A model generated the notes under the pieces. The model saw only the letters and a list, made by a program, of their open reading frames with translations, ran no database searches and had not been told where the DNA came from. The translations under genes were made by a program, and so were the position numbers. A stretch of 64,000 nucleotides of DNA from Salinisphaera sp. GTDB taxonomy: Bacteria > Pseudomonadota > Gammaproteobacteria > Nevskiales > Salinisphaeraceae. The stretch lies in contig JAQIBT010000014.1 in the NCBI GenBank assembly GCA_027858915.1, positions 1 through 64,000 of the forward strand, written 5' to 3'. Of this stretch, positions 51,241-59,539 are shown one piece after another. The stretch's first letter is position 1. Each line of letters begins with the position of its first letter.

Positions 51241-52447
51241 TTAGTTCAGGGTTTGCTCCATGGCTCGCGTCAGATCGTCCATGGTCTGGACGTCCGGCAG
51301 CGAATTCATGGGAATCGAGCTGTCCAACCGATCCTCGAGTTCCATCAGCACTTCCATGATCTGAACCGAGTCCAGCCCCATGTCGTCCACGAGCCTGGTC
51401 TGTGGCTTGATCTCGACCCCGCTCGGGGCGTAGGGCCCGAGCAATTCTTGCAAATGGCCGTAAATTTCGTCGTAGCGAGTGGTCATGTGCCTCTGCTTCC
51501 TGGTCGTTCGATATGTCCGGCAACAAGGCGCCAGCCGCCCAGTCGCAGGTCAGGCCGAGCCCGATCGTAAAATCCACGACTGGCTGCCAGTCGGGCAACA
51601 CTGACTGCAAGCTTCGATTATCTGCCACCCAGTCCGTATGCCATATTTCACGTACTTTGCCGGGCGTCAACATCGGCTGGTGGCCCAGCGCACGGCTGAC
51701 CTTGCTGTTGATCGCAGCTGCCCAGCCGACGCCACGCCGTGATAGCGCCAGCCGACGCACCGGTCTGCCGCGCAATGCCGTCGCAATGTCGATGATATCG
51801 CGCCAGGCATAACCGCCCGTTCGACCGTCGTGGATTTCATGCACACCGCCCTGTTCACGGGCGCCAGATACCCAGGCGACCACGGCCGAGGCGAGATCAC
51901 TGACGTGAATCAGAGACAGACGCGCGTGATTGGAAGGGACCGGCGCCAGACCGCGGCCGAACGCCTCGAACAACGGGGCCAGTTCACGATCGCCAGCGCC
52001 GTAGACAGCCGGCGGACGAAGCACCAGCGCAGGCACGCGAATCGACTCCAACAGACATTCCATGGCGCGTTTGGACAGGGCGTAGTCAGACAGCCTGGGC
52101 TCGCGTGCCGCCAGCGACGACAGCGCCACGACCGGCACGGCTGCCTGCTCGGCAGCGTCAAACAGCTGAGCGCTGCCCAGCACGTTGACGGCTTCAAAGG
52201 TAGCGTAGTCGGCACCGCGCACAGCACCGGCGCAATGGATGACCGCCGAGCTATCGCGAACCAGACGCATCAGCGCTCCGGTATCGCTGAGGTCGCCGAC
52301 AACCACCTCGCCGCCGAGCGCACGAATAGTCTCAGCGGCAGCGGGCGAGCGCGCCAAGGCCCGCACGGCCCAGCCGGCGTCCACTAATTGGCGCAACACC
52401 TCACGCCCTATAAACCCGGAGCCTCCGGTCAGTGCGACAGCCGGCAT
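50009..52447 (-). CDS. One open frame encoding a ceramide-reductase-like epimerase joined to serine palmitoyltransferase
   Basis: From ATG 52447 (8 nt before the upstream stop) the frame is open for 812 codons. Residues 1-about 315 are an NAD-dependent epimerase-type protein; about 403-812 are a PLP-dependent serine palmitoyltransferase. Residues about 321-402 are an Arg/Asp/Gly-rich stretch with no similarity, which is the acp gene read in the wrong phase. There is no stop at the natural epimerase end. No in-frame ATG, GTG or TTG exists from the acp start until a TTG at 51130, inside the SPT domain. A ribosome starting at 52447 must therefore make a fusion unless it shifts frame. Sequence error is the main alternative. 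Confidence 0.75.
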   Translation of the reverse strand: MPAVALTGGSGFIGREVLRQLVDAGWAVRALARSPAAAETIRALGGEVVVGDLSDTGALMRLVRDSSAVIHCAGAVRGADYATFEAVNVLGSAQLFDAAEQAAVPVVALSSLAAREPRLSDYALSKRAMECLLESIRVPALVLRPPAVYGAGDRELAPLFEAFGRGLAPVPSNHARLSLIHVSDLASAVVAWVSGAREQGGVHEIHDGRTGGYAWRDIIDIATALRGRPVRRLALSRRGVGWAAAINSKVSRALGHQPMLTPGKVREIWHTDWVADNRSLQSVLPDWQPVVDFTIGLGLTCDWAAGALLPDISNDQEAEAHDHSLRRNLRPFARIARALRPERGRDQATDQARGRHGAGLGSDHGSADGTRGSVGQLDSHEFAAGRPDHGRSDASHGANPELTQNTLADAKLDSAPGLFDKFAPIARIRADLATTGVDPLGVPVDRILSASEAIVRGKHTILAGSNNYLGLTFDPDCVEAAVTAVREQGTGTTGSRMANGSYDGHLALEAELAAFYGVEQAMVFSTGYQANLGMLSALAGPRDTVMLDADCHASIYDGVKLGGAATLRFRHNDPADLDKRLRRLGDRAAQTLVVVEGIYSMLGDEAPLAELVAVVKKHGAYIFVDEAHSMGIVGQYGRGVVETAGVINDVDFIVGTFSKSLGAAGGFCVSRHPELDMVRYASRPYIFTASPVPSVIASTRAALKRLHDDGGLRTRIWDNAHRLHAGLAELGLTLGARPGPVVAAMFESRDVALLFWQGLLDRGVYVNLMLPPATPNGQCLVRASLSAAHTPAQIDHIIDAFAAISRETLVAG
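51241..51486 (-). CDS. acpR: Acyl carrier protein dedicated to sphingolipid synthesis (AcpR-like)
   Basis: 81-residue acyl carrier protein. The phosphopantetheine site is S40 in MGLDSVQIMEVL, in an acidic four-helix context. The ATG has AGGAAGCAGAGG just upstream. In Caulobacter, AcpR accepts the acyl chain from AasR and hands it to SPT. The gene lies wholly inside the open frame joining cerR and spt but in a different phase, so both frames encode over this stretch as sequenced. Its ATGA start looks like a typical stop-start overlap, except that the TGA is not in the upstream cerR phase. Confidence 0.9.
   Translation of the reverse strand: MTTRYDEIYGHLQELLGPYAPSGVEIKPQTRLVDDMGLDSVQIMEVLMELEDRLDSSIPMNSLPDVQTMDDLTRAMEQTLN
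51490..52447 (-). other. Epimerase segment of the joint frame: ceramide reductase-like (CerR)
   Basis: Extended SDR of the NAD-dependent epimerase type. The nucleotide-binding loop is TGGSGFIG at residues 6-13. The catalytic-type YALSKRAME follows DxSSLAARE, and the C-terminus (DFTIGLGLTCDWAAG) is where homologues stop. In Caulobacter, CerR of this family reduces the keto group of 3-ketoceramide and is encoded between acpR and aasR, exactly as here. The end coordinate is an estimate because there is no stop codon. Confidence 0.75.
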
Positions 52448-52454
52448 TCGCGAA

Positions 52455-54248
52455 TCACCCAGCCTGTCGATCTTTAGCGGCTGAATCACTCCGCGCGGCT
52501 TGCTGGGCCGACCCACCTCGGGCCCGTGCCCGCTCGGCCAGCCGATCGATATAATCCCGGCGCGCGCCAGCACGCGACAGCTTACCCGACGAGGTACGCG
52601 GCAGCGTGTGCGGAGCCACCGCCTCGACCAGACATTCCACGCTGAACTCGCGACGCACCAGTCCTTCCAACCGTTTGATCAGCGCCTCGCGCGCCGCGGG
52701 CTCGCGCACCCGGCACTGAATGACCAGAACCGCTGCATCTTGCCCCGTACTGGAGGGCGCCGCGAAGGCCAGCGCGTCGCCGGGGCGCAATTCAGGCTGC
52801 GACTCGGCCAGCCACTCGAGATCCTGGGGCCAGATATTACGGCCGTTGACAATGATCAGATCCTTGGCGCGCCCGGTAATCACGATTCGGCGCCCCAGCC
52901 GATAGCCGAGATCGCCAGTGTTTAGCCAGCCATCGTCACTCAGAACACGCGCCGTTTCCTCAGGGCATTGGAAGTAACCAGACATCACGCTCGGCCCGCG
53001 CACGAAGACAGCGCCGACCGCGCGATCAGCCAGCGACCGGCCAGTGGCGTCACGGATCTCGAAGTCATATTCCGGCAGCACATCGCCGCAGTCGACGAAT
53101 TGGCCGCGCGGATCATCGTTCGCCGCGACCTGAGCCGCGCGCTGATCATCGGCCAACGTATCCGGGTCGATATGATCGATCTCCAGACCACGGTCGAGCG
53201 GTGCAAAACTGATCGCCAGCGAACATTCCGCCATACCGTAGCAGGCCACGAATGCACGGCGATCGAAACGGGCAGGCGCCAACGTGTCGGCAAAACGATC
53301 CAGCGAGTCTGGACGAATAGTCTCCGCGCCGGCGCCAGCGATACGCCAGCTCGACAGATCGAAATCATCAGCGTTGTGCCGGATACGGCGAGCGCACAGC
53401 TCATAGCCAAAAGAAGGACTGAAGGATATCGTGCCACGGTTGCGGCTGATCAGTGCCAGCCATTGACGCGGACGCATGGCAAAATCGCGGGTCGCGAGAT
53501 AATCAACCGAGCGCTGCGACGTCAGAGCGGCAAGCATGAAACCGACCAGACCCATGTCATGGTAGAGCGGCAACCACGATACCAGGCGGTCGTCAGGCCG
53601 CATCTGTACGCCCAGCTTCAGAATACTGGTCAGGTTCTGCATCACCTGAGCCTGAGAGATCACCACGCCGCGTGGGAACTGGGTACTGCCTGAGGTGTAC
53701 TGAAGATAAGCAGTGCTCCGGACATCCTGATCGGGAAAGCCCTGATCGCTCGGCGCCAATGCCTGGACCTCTTCATAGCTTCCCAGCCATGTCAATTCCA
53801 CCGTATCGGCGGCTTGCTCGGCGGCCTGGGTCAGAAACGGCATGAAGTCCTCGGGCGCGATAGCGACTGATGCATCGCAGCCTCGAAGCAGGCCGCCCAA
53901 CTGACGGATATAAGCGTCGCGACTGCCCAGTCCAACCGTGACGGGCAGCGGCACAGGCACGAGTCCTGCGTACTGGCAGGCAAAGAAGCAGGCCATGAAG
54001 CCGGGCACCGTATCGGCTACCAGCGCAACACGCGCTCCGTCTTCCAGACCCAGACCAATCAAGCGTTTCGCGGTTGATTGCGCCTGATCGCGAAGTGCTG
54101 CATAGCTCAGCGCACAGCTGAGATGGCCTCGACCGTCATGGAAGTTGAAGCCGGTTTCACCGCCGGCAGCGTAATCCAGCGCATCAGCCAGCGTCGCGAA
54201 GTCCGCATGACGCATTGGCAGCCCGTGTTCGGTCGGCGTCGGCATCAT
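52455..54248 (-). CDS. aasR: Fatty acyl-AMP ligase / acyl-ACP synthetase (AasR-like)
   Basis: Adenylate-forming enzyme of the FAAL/acyl-CoA ligase class, 597 residues from ATG 54248 (AGGTAA site). Motifs: [46 protein letters not shown] and [10 protein letters not shown]. In Caulobacter the equivalent protein loads fatty acid onto AcpR for SPT. The cerR start lies 8 nt after its stop. It heads the leftward lipid operon. An alternative substrate is CoA rather than ACP, but the adjoining acp argues for ACP. Confidence 0.88.
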   Translation of the reverse strand: MMPTPTEHGLPMRHADFATLADALDYAAGGETGFNFHDGRGHLSCALSYAALRDQAQSTAKRLIGLGLEDGARVALVADTVPGFMACFFACQYAGLVPVPLPVTVGLGSRDAYIRQLGGLLRGCDASVAIAPEDFMPFLTQAAEQAADTVELTWLGSYEEVQALAPSDQGFPDQDVRSTAYLQYTSGSTQFPRGVVISQAQVMQNLTSILKLGVQMRPDDRLVSWLPLYHDMGLVGFMLAALTSQRSVDYLATRDFAMRPRQWLALISRNRGTISFSPSFGYELCARRIRHNADDFDLSSWRIAGAGAETIRPDSLDRFADTLAPARFDRRAFVACYGMAECSLAISFAPLDRGLEIDHIDPDTLADDQRAAQVAANDDPRGQFVDCGDVLPEYDFEIRDATGRSLADRAVGAVFVRGPSVMSGYFQCPEETARVLSDDGWLNTGDLGYRLGRRIVITGRAKDLIIVNGRNIWPQDLEWLAESQPELRPGDALAFAAPSSTGQDAAVLVIQCRVREPAAREALIKRLEGLVRREFSVECLVEAVAPHTLPRTSSGKLSRAGARRDYIDRLAERARARGGSAQQAARSDSAAKDRQAG

Positions 54249-54682
54249 TATTGGGTTACCTGTGTCGAGTGGGCCTATGTTCACGACACCCTGCCGGGCG
54301 CGCCACCGAAGCCATTGCGAGGTGCGCCGGCCGGTCGCGTCGGCCGCCATTCGCGCCTATTCACGTGCCCAACAAAAACGCCGCCAAGCAGCGTTTAGCG
54401 GCATGAAACGTTTTTTTCGCCCGGCATGTACGTATCATCAATCGTGAAAGTTTACTGCAAAGTGCGCCGACTTGCACGAATGACGGAATGCCCAACTGGC
54501 GAAACTTGCAAGCGTACCAAGGCTTGAGCCGGTTGCCGAAAGACTCTATCGTCGCTGCGCGGCAAAATCGTCCTTCGCTACAACCGTTCATCCGATCCGT
54601 GGTTAAAAACCTGTTCACGTGCTTGTGACTGTATCGCAACGTGAGCCTGCCGAAACTCACTGGTAACCGAGAGTAAATCGCC
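54249..54682. other. Divergent control region of the two sphingolipid operons
   Basis: 434 nt between the leftward aasR operon and the rightward bcerS-like operon, with no gene I can support. It should hold both operons' promoters. TTGCAG about 17 nt before TGATAC on the minus strand is a weak candidate. A terminator-like hairpin lies at 54374-54395 between this candidate and aasR. Confidence 0.45.
54374..54395 (-). terminator. Terminator-like hairpin in the leader of the aasR operon
   Basis: On the minus strand AACGCTGC, loop TTG, GCGGCGTT form an 8-bp stem with one G-U pair, followed by TTT. It lies about 125 nt upstream of aasR, downstream of where the operon's promoter should be, so it could be an attenuator. 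No leader peptide or ligand-binding fold is evident. Confidence 0.4.
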
Positions 54683-55828
54683 ATGACCGAGTCCTCGCCT
54701 GCGTCTCTGCGCATTTCACGAGTTTCTGGCAAAAAAGACCTCAGGCGTTTCATCAACCTGCCCGGCGCACTCTACGCAGATCGCAAGGAGTGGCGAGCCC
54801 CACTGTATCTGGAAAGACGGATACACCTGTCGGAAAAACACAATCCGGCGTTCAAGCATCTCGATTGGCAGGCATGGATCGCCTGGCAGGGCAGTCGCCC
54901 TGTGGGCCGGATCACCGCTCAGATCGATTCTCTCCGAGCCGAACAACACGACGATAATGTAGGTTACTTCGGCATGCTTGAAGCGCCGGATGACCCCCAG
55001 GTGTTCGAACTGCTGCTGACGACCGCCGAGAACTGGCTGCGTGAGCGCGGCATGTCAGCGGTCCACGGGCCTTTCAACCTTACGATCAACGACGAATGCG
55101 GCCTACTCATTGACGGCTTCGACACCCCGCCGATGATGATGATGGGGCACGCCCAAGCGTATTATAAGCATCACCTTGAAGCATTGGGCTATGCCAAGGC
55201 GGTCGACATGTTGGCCTACTGGATCGACCTGGCCTTTGCGCATCCGCGCCCCATGCGCCGGCTGCTGGATCGCTACGGCTCGCGCATCCGTGTCCGGCCG
55301 ATTGAACGCAAAGGCTACACTGAGGAATTGGACCTGCTGCGGGATATCTTCAACGATGCCTGGGCTAATAACTGGGGGTTTGTCCCGTTCACCCAGGACG
55401 AGTTCCGCGACATGGGGAGTACCCTCAAATTTCTAATCGCCGACGATCTTGTCCAGATCGCTGAGGTCGACGGCAAAGCGGCCGCATTCATTGTCGGACT
55501 GCCGAATCTCAACGAAGCCGCTCGCGATCTCAACGGCCGATTGCTGCCCACCGGCGTGTTCAAACTGCTCTGGCGTCTGAAGATCGCCTTCCCAGACACC
55601 TCGCGCGTTCCGCTGATGGGCGTACGACAGGCGTTTCAGCGAGGACCGATGGGCGCAGCACTTGCCTTTACTGTCATTGCTGCCATGCAAACCAGTCTTT
55701 ACAACCACGGCGCGCGCGGCTGCGAGCTGTCCTGGATCCTCGAAGACAACAAGGGCATGCGCGACATTATCGAATCCCTGGGCGGCGAACGCTACAAGAC
55801 TTACCGTGTGTTTCAGAAAGCCCTGTGA
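54683..55828 (+). CDS. bcerS: GNAT-family bacterial ceramide synthase-like protein (bCerS)
   Basis: 381-residue GNAT-fold acyltransferase of the type that N-acylates the sphingoid base in Caulobacter (CCNA_01212/CC_1154). Features: an N-terminal FINLPGALYADRKEWRAPL segment, a middle GRITAQID acetyl-CoA-domain strand, GPFNLTINDECGLLIDGFD, a central MMMMGHAQAYYKHHLEALGY, and a C-terminal second GNAT-like half with ELSWILEDNKGMRDIIESLGG (abridged). The family is annotated widely as hypothetical GNAT; the operon context supports ceramide synthase. It starts the rightward operon and overlaps the next gene as GTGA. Confidence 0.82.
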   Translation: MTESSPASLRISRVSGKKDLRRFINLPGALYADRKEWRAPLYLERRIHLSEKHNPAFKHLDWQAWIAWQGSRPVGRITAQIDSLRAEQHDDNVGYFGMLEAPDDPQVFELLLTTAENWLRERGMSAVHGPFNLTINDECGLLIDGFDTPPMMMMGHAQAYYKHHLEALGYAKAVDMLAYWIDLAFAHPRPMRRLLDRYGSRIRVRPIERKGYTEELDLLRDIFNDAWANNWGFVPFTQDEFRDMGSTLKFLIADDLVQIAEVDGKAAAFIVGLPNLNEAARDLNGRLLPTGVFKLLWRLKIAFPDTSRVPLMGVRQAFQRGPMGAALAFTVIAAMQTSLYNHGARGCELSWILEDNKGMRDIIESLGGERYKTYRVFQKAL

Positions 55829-56619
55829 ATGGAATCGGTTACACGGCCTTGGTGCTGGCAGGTGACCGCGGTCCCGCTGATGCCGTAGCACGGCATGTCG
55901 GCGCGCCTTGCAAGGCATTGAGCCCGGTTAACGGCGTCATGCTGATCGAGCGTGTTCTCGATACGCTCTCACGCTGCCCGGACATCACGTCAATCCAGGT
56001 GGTCGGGCCACAACAGCGACTGCTCGATACACAGCCCCGACTGGCGCAACTGCTGCAACGATACGGCGCAAGCTGGACGCCACCGCAGGCCTCACCGAGT
56101 CGCAGCGCCGCAGCCGCGCTGGCCCACCTGCCGGCTACACAACCGATCCTGCTGACCACAGCCGATCATGCCCTGCTGACACCCAGCATGGTGGCTCAGA
56201 TGTGCCGAGCGCCCGCGAACACGGACCTCGGTGTCGGCATGGTTCGCCATACCGACGTAATGAGCGCTTATCCACAGACTCGACGCACCGCAATACGCCT
56301 AGGACGGGATGGTGGCTACTGCGGCTGCAATCTGTTTGCGTTGTATCGCGCTTCCGCGCGCGAACTGGTGACGCACTGGCAACAGGTGGAAACCCGGCGC
56401 AAACATCCTGCCCGCGTGATTGCCGGCTTGCTGGGCTGGGGCGGCATCTTTCGCTATGGCCTTGGACGTCTGTCGCTGACCGCTGCGTTCGACCGCTTGT
56501 CGCGGCGCACCGGCATCCGGGTTCGCCCGATCATGCTGATCGAACCCGAGGCTGCGATCGATGTCGATTCTGTGGACGACCTGATCGAAGTCGAGCGTAT
56601 TCTGGCCAGTCGCACCTAA
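55825..56619 (+). CDS. MobA-like nucleotidyltransferase
   Basis: 264-residue protein of the MobA-like NTP-transferase (GT-A-like) class. It starts ALVLAGDRGPADAVARHVG with CKALSPVNG (a K/R-containing NTP-binding loop), then LLTTADHALLTP with the D-H metal motif and a C-terminal AAIDVDSVDDL tail typical of these enzymes. It is neither cofactor-type MobA nor IspD by context. Three genes next to Caulobacter spt (cpgA-C) are needed for ceramide phosphoglycerate and I believe one is of this type. The GTG start overlaps the bcerS-like stop. Confidence 0.75.
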   Translation: MNGIGYTALVLAGDRGPADAVARHVGAPCKALSPVNGVMLIERVLDTLSRCPDITSIQVVGPQQRLLDTQPRLAQLLQRYGASWTPPQASPSRSAAAALAHLPATQPILLTTADHALLTPSMVAQMCRAPANTDLGVGMVRHTDVMSAYPQTRRTAIRLGRDGGYCGCNLFALYRASARELVTHWQQVETRRKHPARVIAGLLGWGGIFRYGLGRLSLTAAFDRLSRRTGIRVRPIMLIEPEAAIDVDSVDDLIEVERILASRT

Positions 56620-56847
56620 CTATGCCCCCCGGCCCGCGGTCCAGGGCCCATGAGCCGGCCAGGCCTACCCTCGGCAATCGATGGGGCCCGTTGCCCCACC
56701 CTGCGACATAGGCGGGGATACCAGCCCGATCGCCACAGTATCCGTTTGTGCGACAAAGCGCCCAATAGATGCGCTCTCGCCCGCACAGTTACTGCGTCAA
56801 CATGTCATAAGCTAGAATAGGGGTTTGCCAAGGCCCGGCCAGACTTG
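56620..56847. other. Intergenic gap before the lipid kinase gene
   Basis: 228 nt. TAGAAT (56813-56818) with TTACTG (56789-56794) 18 nt upstream is a weak rightward promoter candidate close to the kinase ATG. Otherwise nothing recognised; the GC-rich stretch around 56630-56700 may fold into a hairpin. Confidence 0.35.
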
Positions 56848-57825
56848 ATGAATCGCCCCGATCGCTCCGTAACGCCGCGCCGGCTTGGCATTATCTACAA
56901 CAGTCAAAGTGGTCGTCATCGCCGTCGCTGGGGGCGCCACCCGCTGCCGACGGGCGTCCCCGCAGTCGAGGCCAATACGCCGGCCGAGATCGAGATAGCG
57001 GTGGCGACCATGGCCAAACAGGGCATCGATCTGCTGGCCGTCGCTGGCGGCGATGGCACCGTGCAATGCGTGCTGACCCATCTGCTGCTCGGCGAGCAGT
57101 TCGACAAGACACCGATTCTGGCATTGGTCCCGACCGGCAGCACGAACATGACCGGCCATGACGTCGGCCACGTGCAGGTACGACGACGTGGCTGGGACGC
57201 GCTGTGCACATGGGCCGCGCATCCGGAAACGACCACAGGCCGCGTGCAGTCGCGTGCGGTTCTGCGTATTCAAGCCGGCGACCGCGGCACGCCGTTCTGC
57301 GGCATGTTCTTCGGGGCGGGCGCCATTCACCATGCGGTGCAGTACACGCAAAAGCAATTACACAGCGTCGGCCTGCGCGGCGAGATAGGCCCCGGCTTTG
57401 CGTTTCTGCGCTTCCTCAAGGCGGTCGCTACCGGCGATCGACGCGACTTCGCACCGACCCATCTGCGACTGACTGACGATGCCGACCGCCACATAGAACA
57501 AGATACGCTGCTGGTGGCAGTCAGTACGCTGCATCGCCTTGTGCTGCATTTTCATCCGTTCTGGGGCCGCGAATCGGCGCCGATCGCCTGGACCACGGTC
57601 GCGGACGATGCCCGACATTTCCTGCTGCGACTGCCACTGGTCGCCCGTGGCCTGCAGCGCGCGGGAGTGAACAGCGGCAACGGTTATGTCAGCCATAGAA
57701 GTCAGGCGCTGACGCTAGATTTCGACGGCGGATTCATCGTAGACGGTGAATTCTTCGAAGCGCGCCGCAGCGATGGTCCGATTCGGCTGAGGATCGCTGG
57801 CCACGTCGACTTTCTGAGCCTCTGA
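56848..57825 (+). CDS. DAGK-catalytic-domain lipid kinase (ceramide kinase-like)
   Basis: 325 residues from ATG 56848. It has the diacylglycerol/sphingosine kinase catalytic signature AGGDGTVQCVLTH and ALVPTGSTNMTGHDVG, then the beta-sandwich C-terminal domain (FGAGAIHHAV, DFDGGFIVDGEFFE). Known relatives phosphorylate diacylglycerol, sphingosine or ceramide; Caulobacter CpgB is a ceramide kinase of this class. The adjoining sphingolipid genes favour ceramide. It is 3 nt upstream of the Tam41-like gene. Confidence 0.83.
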   Translation: MNRPDRSVTPRRLGIIYNSQSGRHRRRWGRHPLPTGVPAVEANTPAEIEIAVATMAKQGIDLLAVAGGDGTVQCVLTHLLLGEQFDKTPILALVPTGSTNMTGHDVGHVQVRRRGWDALCTWAAHPETTTGRVQSRAVLRIQAGDRGTPFCGMFFGAGAIHHAVQYTQKQLHSVGLRGEIGPGFAFLRFLKAVATGDRRDFAPTHLRLTDDADRHIEQDTLLVAVSTLHRLVLHFHPFWGRESAPIAWTTVADDARHFLLRLPLVARGLQRAGVNSGNGYVSHRSQALTLDFDGGFIVDGEFFEARRSDGPIRLRIAGHVDFLSL

Positions 57826-57828
57826 CGC

Positions 57829-58773
57829 ATGGCTAGCGACATCCATACCACGCTGCGTGCAATCGCAGGCCCCTGCGAGAGCGATCAAGCCAACGCATTG
57901 GCGCCGCTGATCGATCAGATAACCGCGCTTTATAGCGATTCTTTGCAGGGCATCATCTACTACGGCTCGTGTCTGCGCAGCGGCAACCCTTATGAGGGCC
58001 TGGTCGACTTCTATGTCGTTGTAGACAGCTATCGGCGCGCCCACGCGCACTGGCTGGCAGCCACCGCCAACGCACTCATCCCGCCCAACGTCTATTACCT
58101 CGAAGCCGAGGGCGCCAGAGGCCAACTCCGCTGCAAGTATGCAGTGATCAATGAACCGGGCCTGGTTTGCGGGGTAAGAACAAATTTCCTCAGCGCCCTG
58201 TGGGGACGACTGGCGCAACCGGTCGCTATTGTGCATGCGGCCAATGACGATGCGCGCCAGCGTCTGCAGACCTGTTGCGGCCAAGCGGTCGTAACACTGC
58301 TGAACCGCAGCTTGCCCGCATTGCGGCCGCCAGCCAGCGCGGCCGAAACCTATGCTCGCGCACTCGCCCTGAGTTATAGCGGCGAGCTGCGTACCGAGCA
58401 CAGCAGCCGCAGCGGCGAGGTGGTGGCACAGAATGCCGGCGAATATGCCCGTCGGGTCCACGCCGCCATTCCTGTCCTATCGTTTAGCGTTCACGTCGGC
58501 AGCGATGGCCAAGTGGCGTGGCAACCGAGCGCTGCGCAGAAACATCGCGCACAGCGGGCATGGCGGTTGATGCGTCCAGCGGGCCGGGCCCTGTCGATTG
58601 CACGGTTGAGCAAGGCCTGTTTCACCTTTGGCGACGCGGTTGATTACGGCGCGTGGAAAATCGAACGCCACACCGGCATTCACGTGGAAGTCACGCCCAG
58701 ATTGCGCAAGCACCCCCTGATTTTTGGCTGGCCGGTACTCTGGCGTCTATATCGTGCCGGCACATTACGCTAA
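57829..58773 (+). CDS. Tam41-like nucleotidyltransferase
   Basis: 314-residue cytoplasmic protein. The segment IIYYGSCLRSGNPYEGLVDFYVVVD (abridged), with GS and a D-x-hydrophobic pattern, looks like the pol-beta-type nucleotidyltransferase active site, and the neighbouring HWLAATANALIPPNVYYLE resembles Tam41, the mitochondrial CDP-diacylglycerol synthase. That resemblance is by eye. In this operon CTP-dependent activation of a phosphorylated lipid is a reasonable guess. It ends the rightward operon and converges with rppH. Confidence 0.7.
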   Translation: MASDIHTTLRAIAGPCESDQANALAPLIDQITALYSDSLQGIIYYGSCLRSGNPYEGLVDFYVVVDSYRRAHAHWLAATANALIPPNVYYLEAEGARGQLRCKYAVINEPGLVCGVRTNFLSALWGRLAQPVAIVHAANDDARQRLQTCCGQAVVTLLNRSLPALRPPASAAETYARALALSYSGELRTEHSSRSGEVVAQNAGEYARRVHAAIPVLSFSVHVGSDGQVAWQPSAAQKHRAQRAWRLMRPAGRALSIARLSKACFTFGDAVDYGAWKIERHTGIHVEVTPRLRKHPLIFGWPVLWRLYRAGTLR

Positions 58774-58834
58774 CGACGCTTATTCCGCCGTGCATCGCCA
58801 GGCGCTGCGCAATGGCCCGCGTGTGACGCTTCAA

Positions 58835-59311
58835 TCAGCAAGCCTGCAGACAATCGGACAATTCATGCAGTGCGAGCCGGTAGACCTGGCGTTTGAAAAA
58901 CACCACTTCATGCACTGGATGCCAGTAATCGACCCAGCGATAGCCGTCGAATTCGGGCTTGTCACAGGTATCGAAACAGACACAGGACTCAGGTGCCAGC
59001 AGCTGCAGCATGAACCACTTCTGCTTCTGACCGATGCACAGCGGCTGGCTGTGGCGGCGCACATAGCGCTTGGGTAGCCGGTAGCGCAACCAGCGCCGGG
59101 TCGCCCCGATGATCTGCACGTGCTCAGGTCTGAGGCCGACTTCTTCGTTGAGCTCGCGGTAGAGGGCATCGGTTGCGGCTTCGCCTTCCCGAATACCGCC
59201 CTGCGGAAACTGCCACGATTGTTGTCCAATACGTTTGGCCCAGAAAACCTGGCCCTGCTGGTTGCTCAGTATGATGCCGACGTTGGCACGGAAGCCCTGT
59301 GCATCAATCAC
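58835..59311 (-). CDS. rppH: RNA pyrophosphohydrolase RppH
   Basis: Removes pyrophosphate from mRNA 5' ends to trigger RNase E decay. The 158-residue Nudix protein begins [15 protein letters not shown] as in RppH, with [12 protein letters not shown] and the Nudix box ending RELNEEVGL, and RPEHVQIIG downstream. The HAD-IB gene runs divergently, as in pseudomonads. Confidence 0.95.
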   Translation of the reverse strand: MIDAQGFRANVGIILSNQQGQVFWAKRIGQQSWQFPQGGIREGEAATDALYRELNEEVGLRPEHVQIIGATRRWLRYRLPKRYVRRHSQPLCIGQKQKWFMLQLLAPESCVCFDTCDKPEFDGYRWVDYWHPVHEVVFFKRQVYRLALHELSDCLQAC

Positions 59312-59539
59312 GAGGATACCCTCGGTATAAGTACTGACTCGATTCTTTCATAAATCGGTCAAAAACAAAAAGTCGTTGTTTCGACAGGTCGGCGTTACCG
59401 GTCGTCAACATGCAGAGCGCCGCCTGACCGCGCAGTGAATGTTCGCCTGGCTACACGTTTGCGATTCGTTTTGCGGTATCCATCAACCCGCGGCATCATG
59501 CCGTCCTCTATTCCCTGTATCGGCCGAGGGTGACTCACC

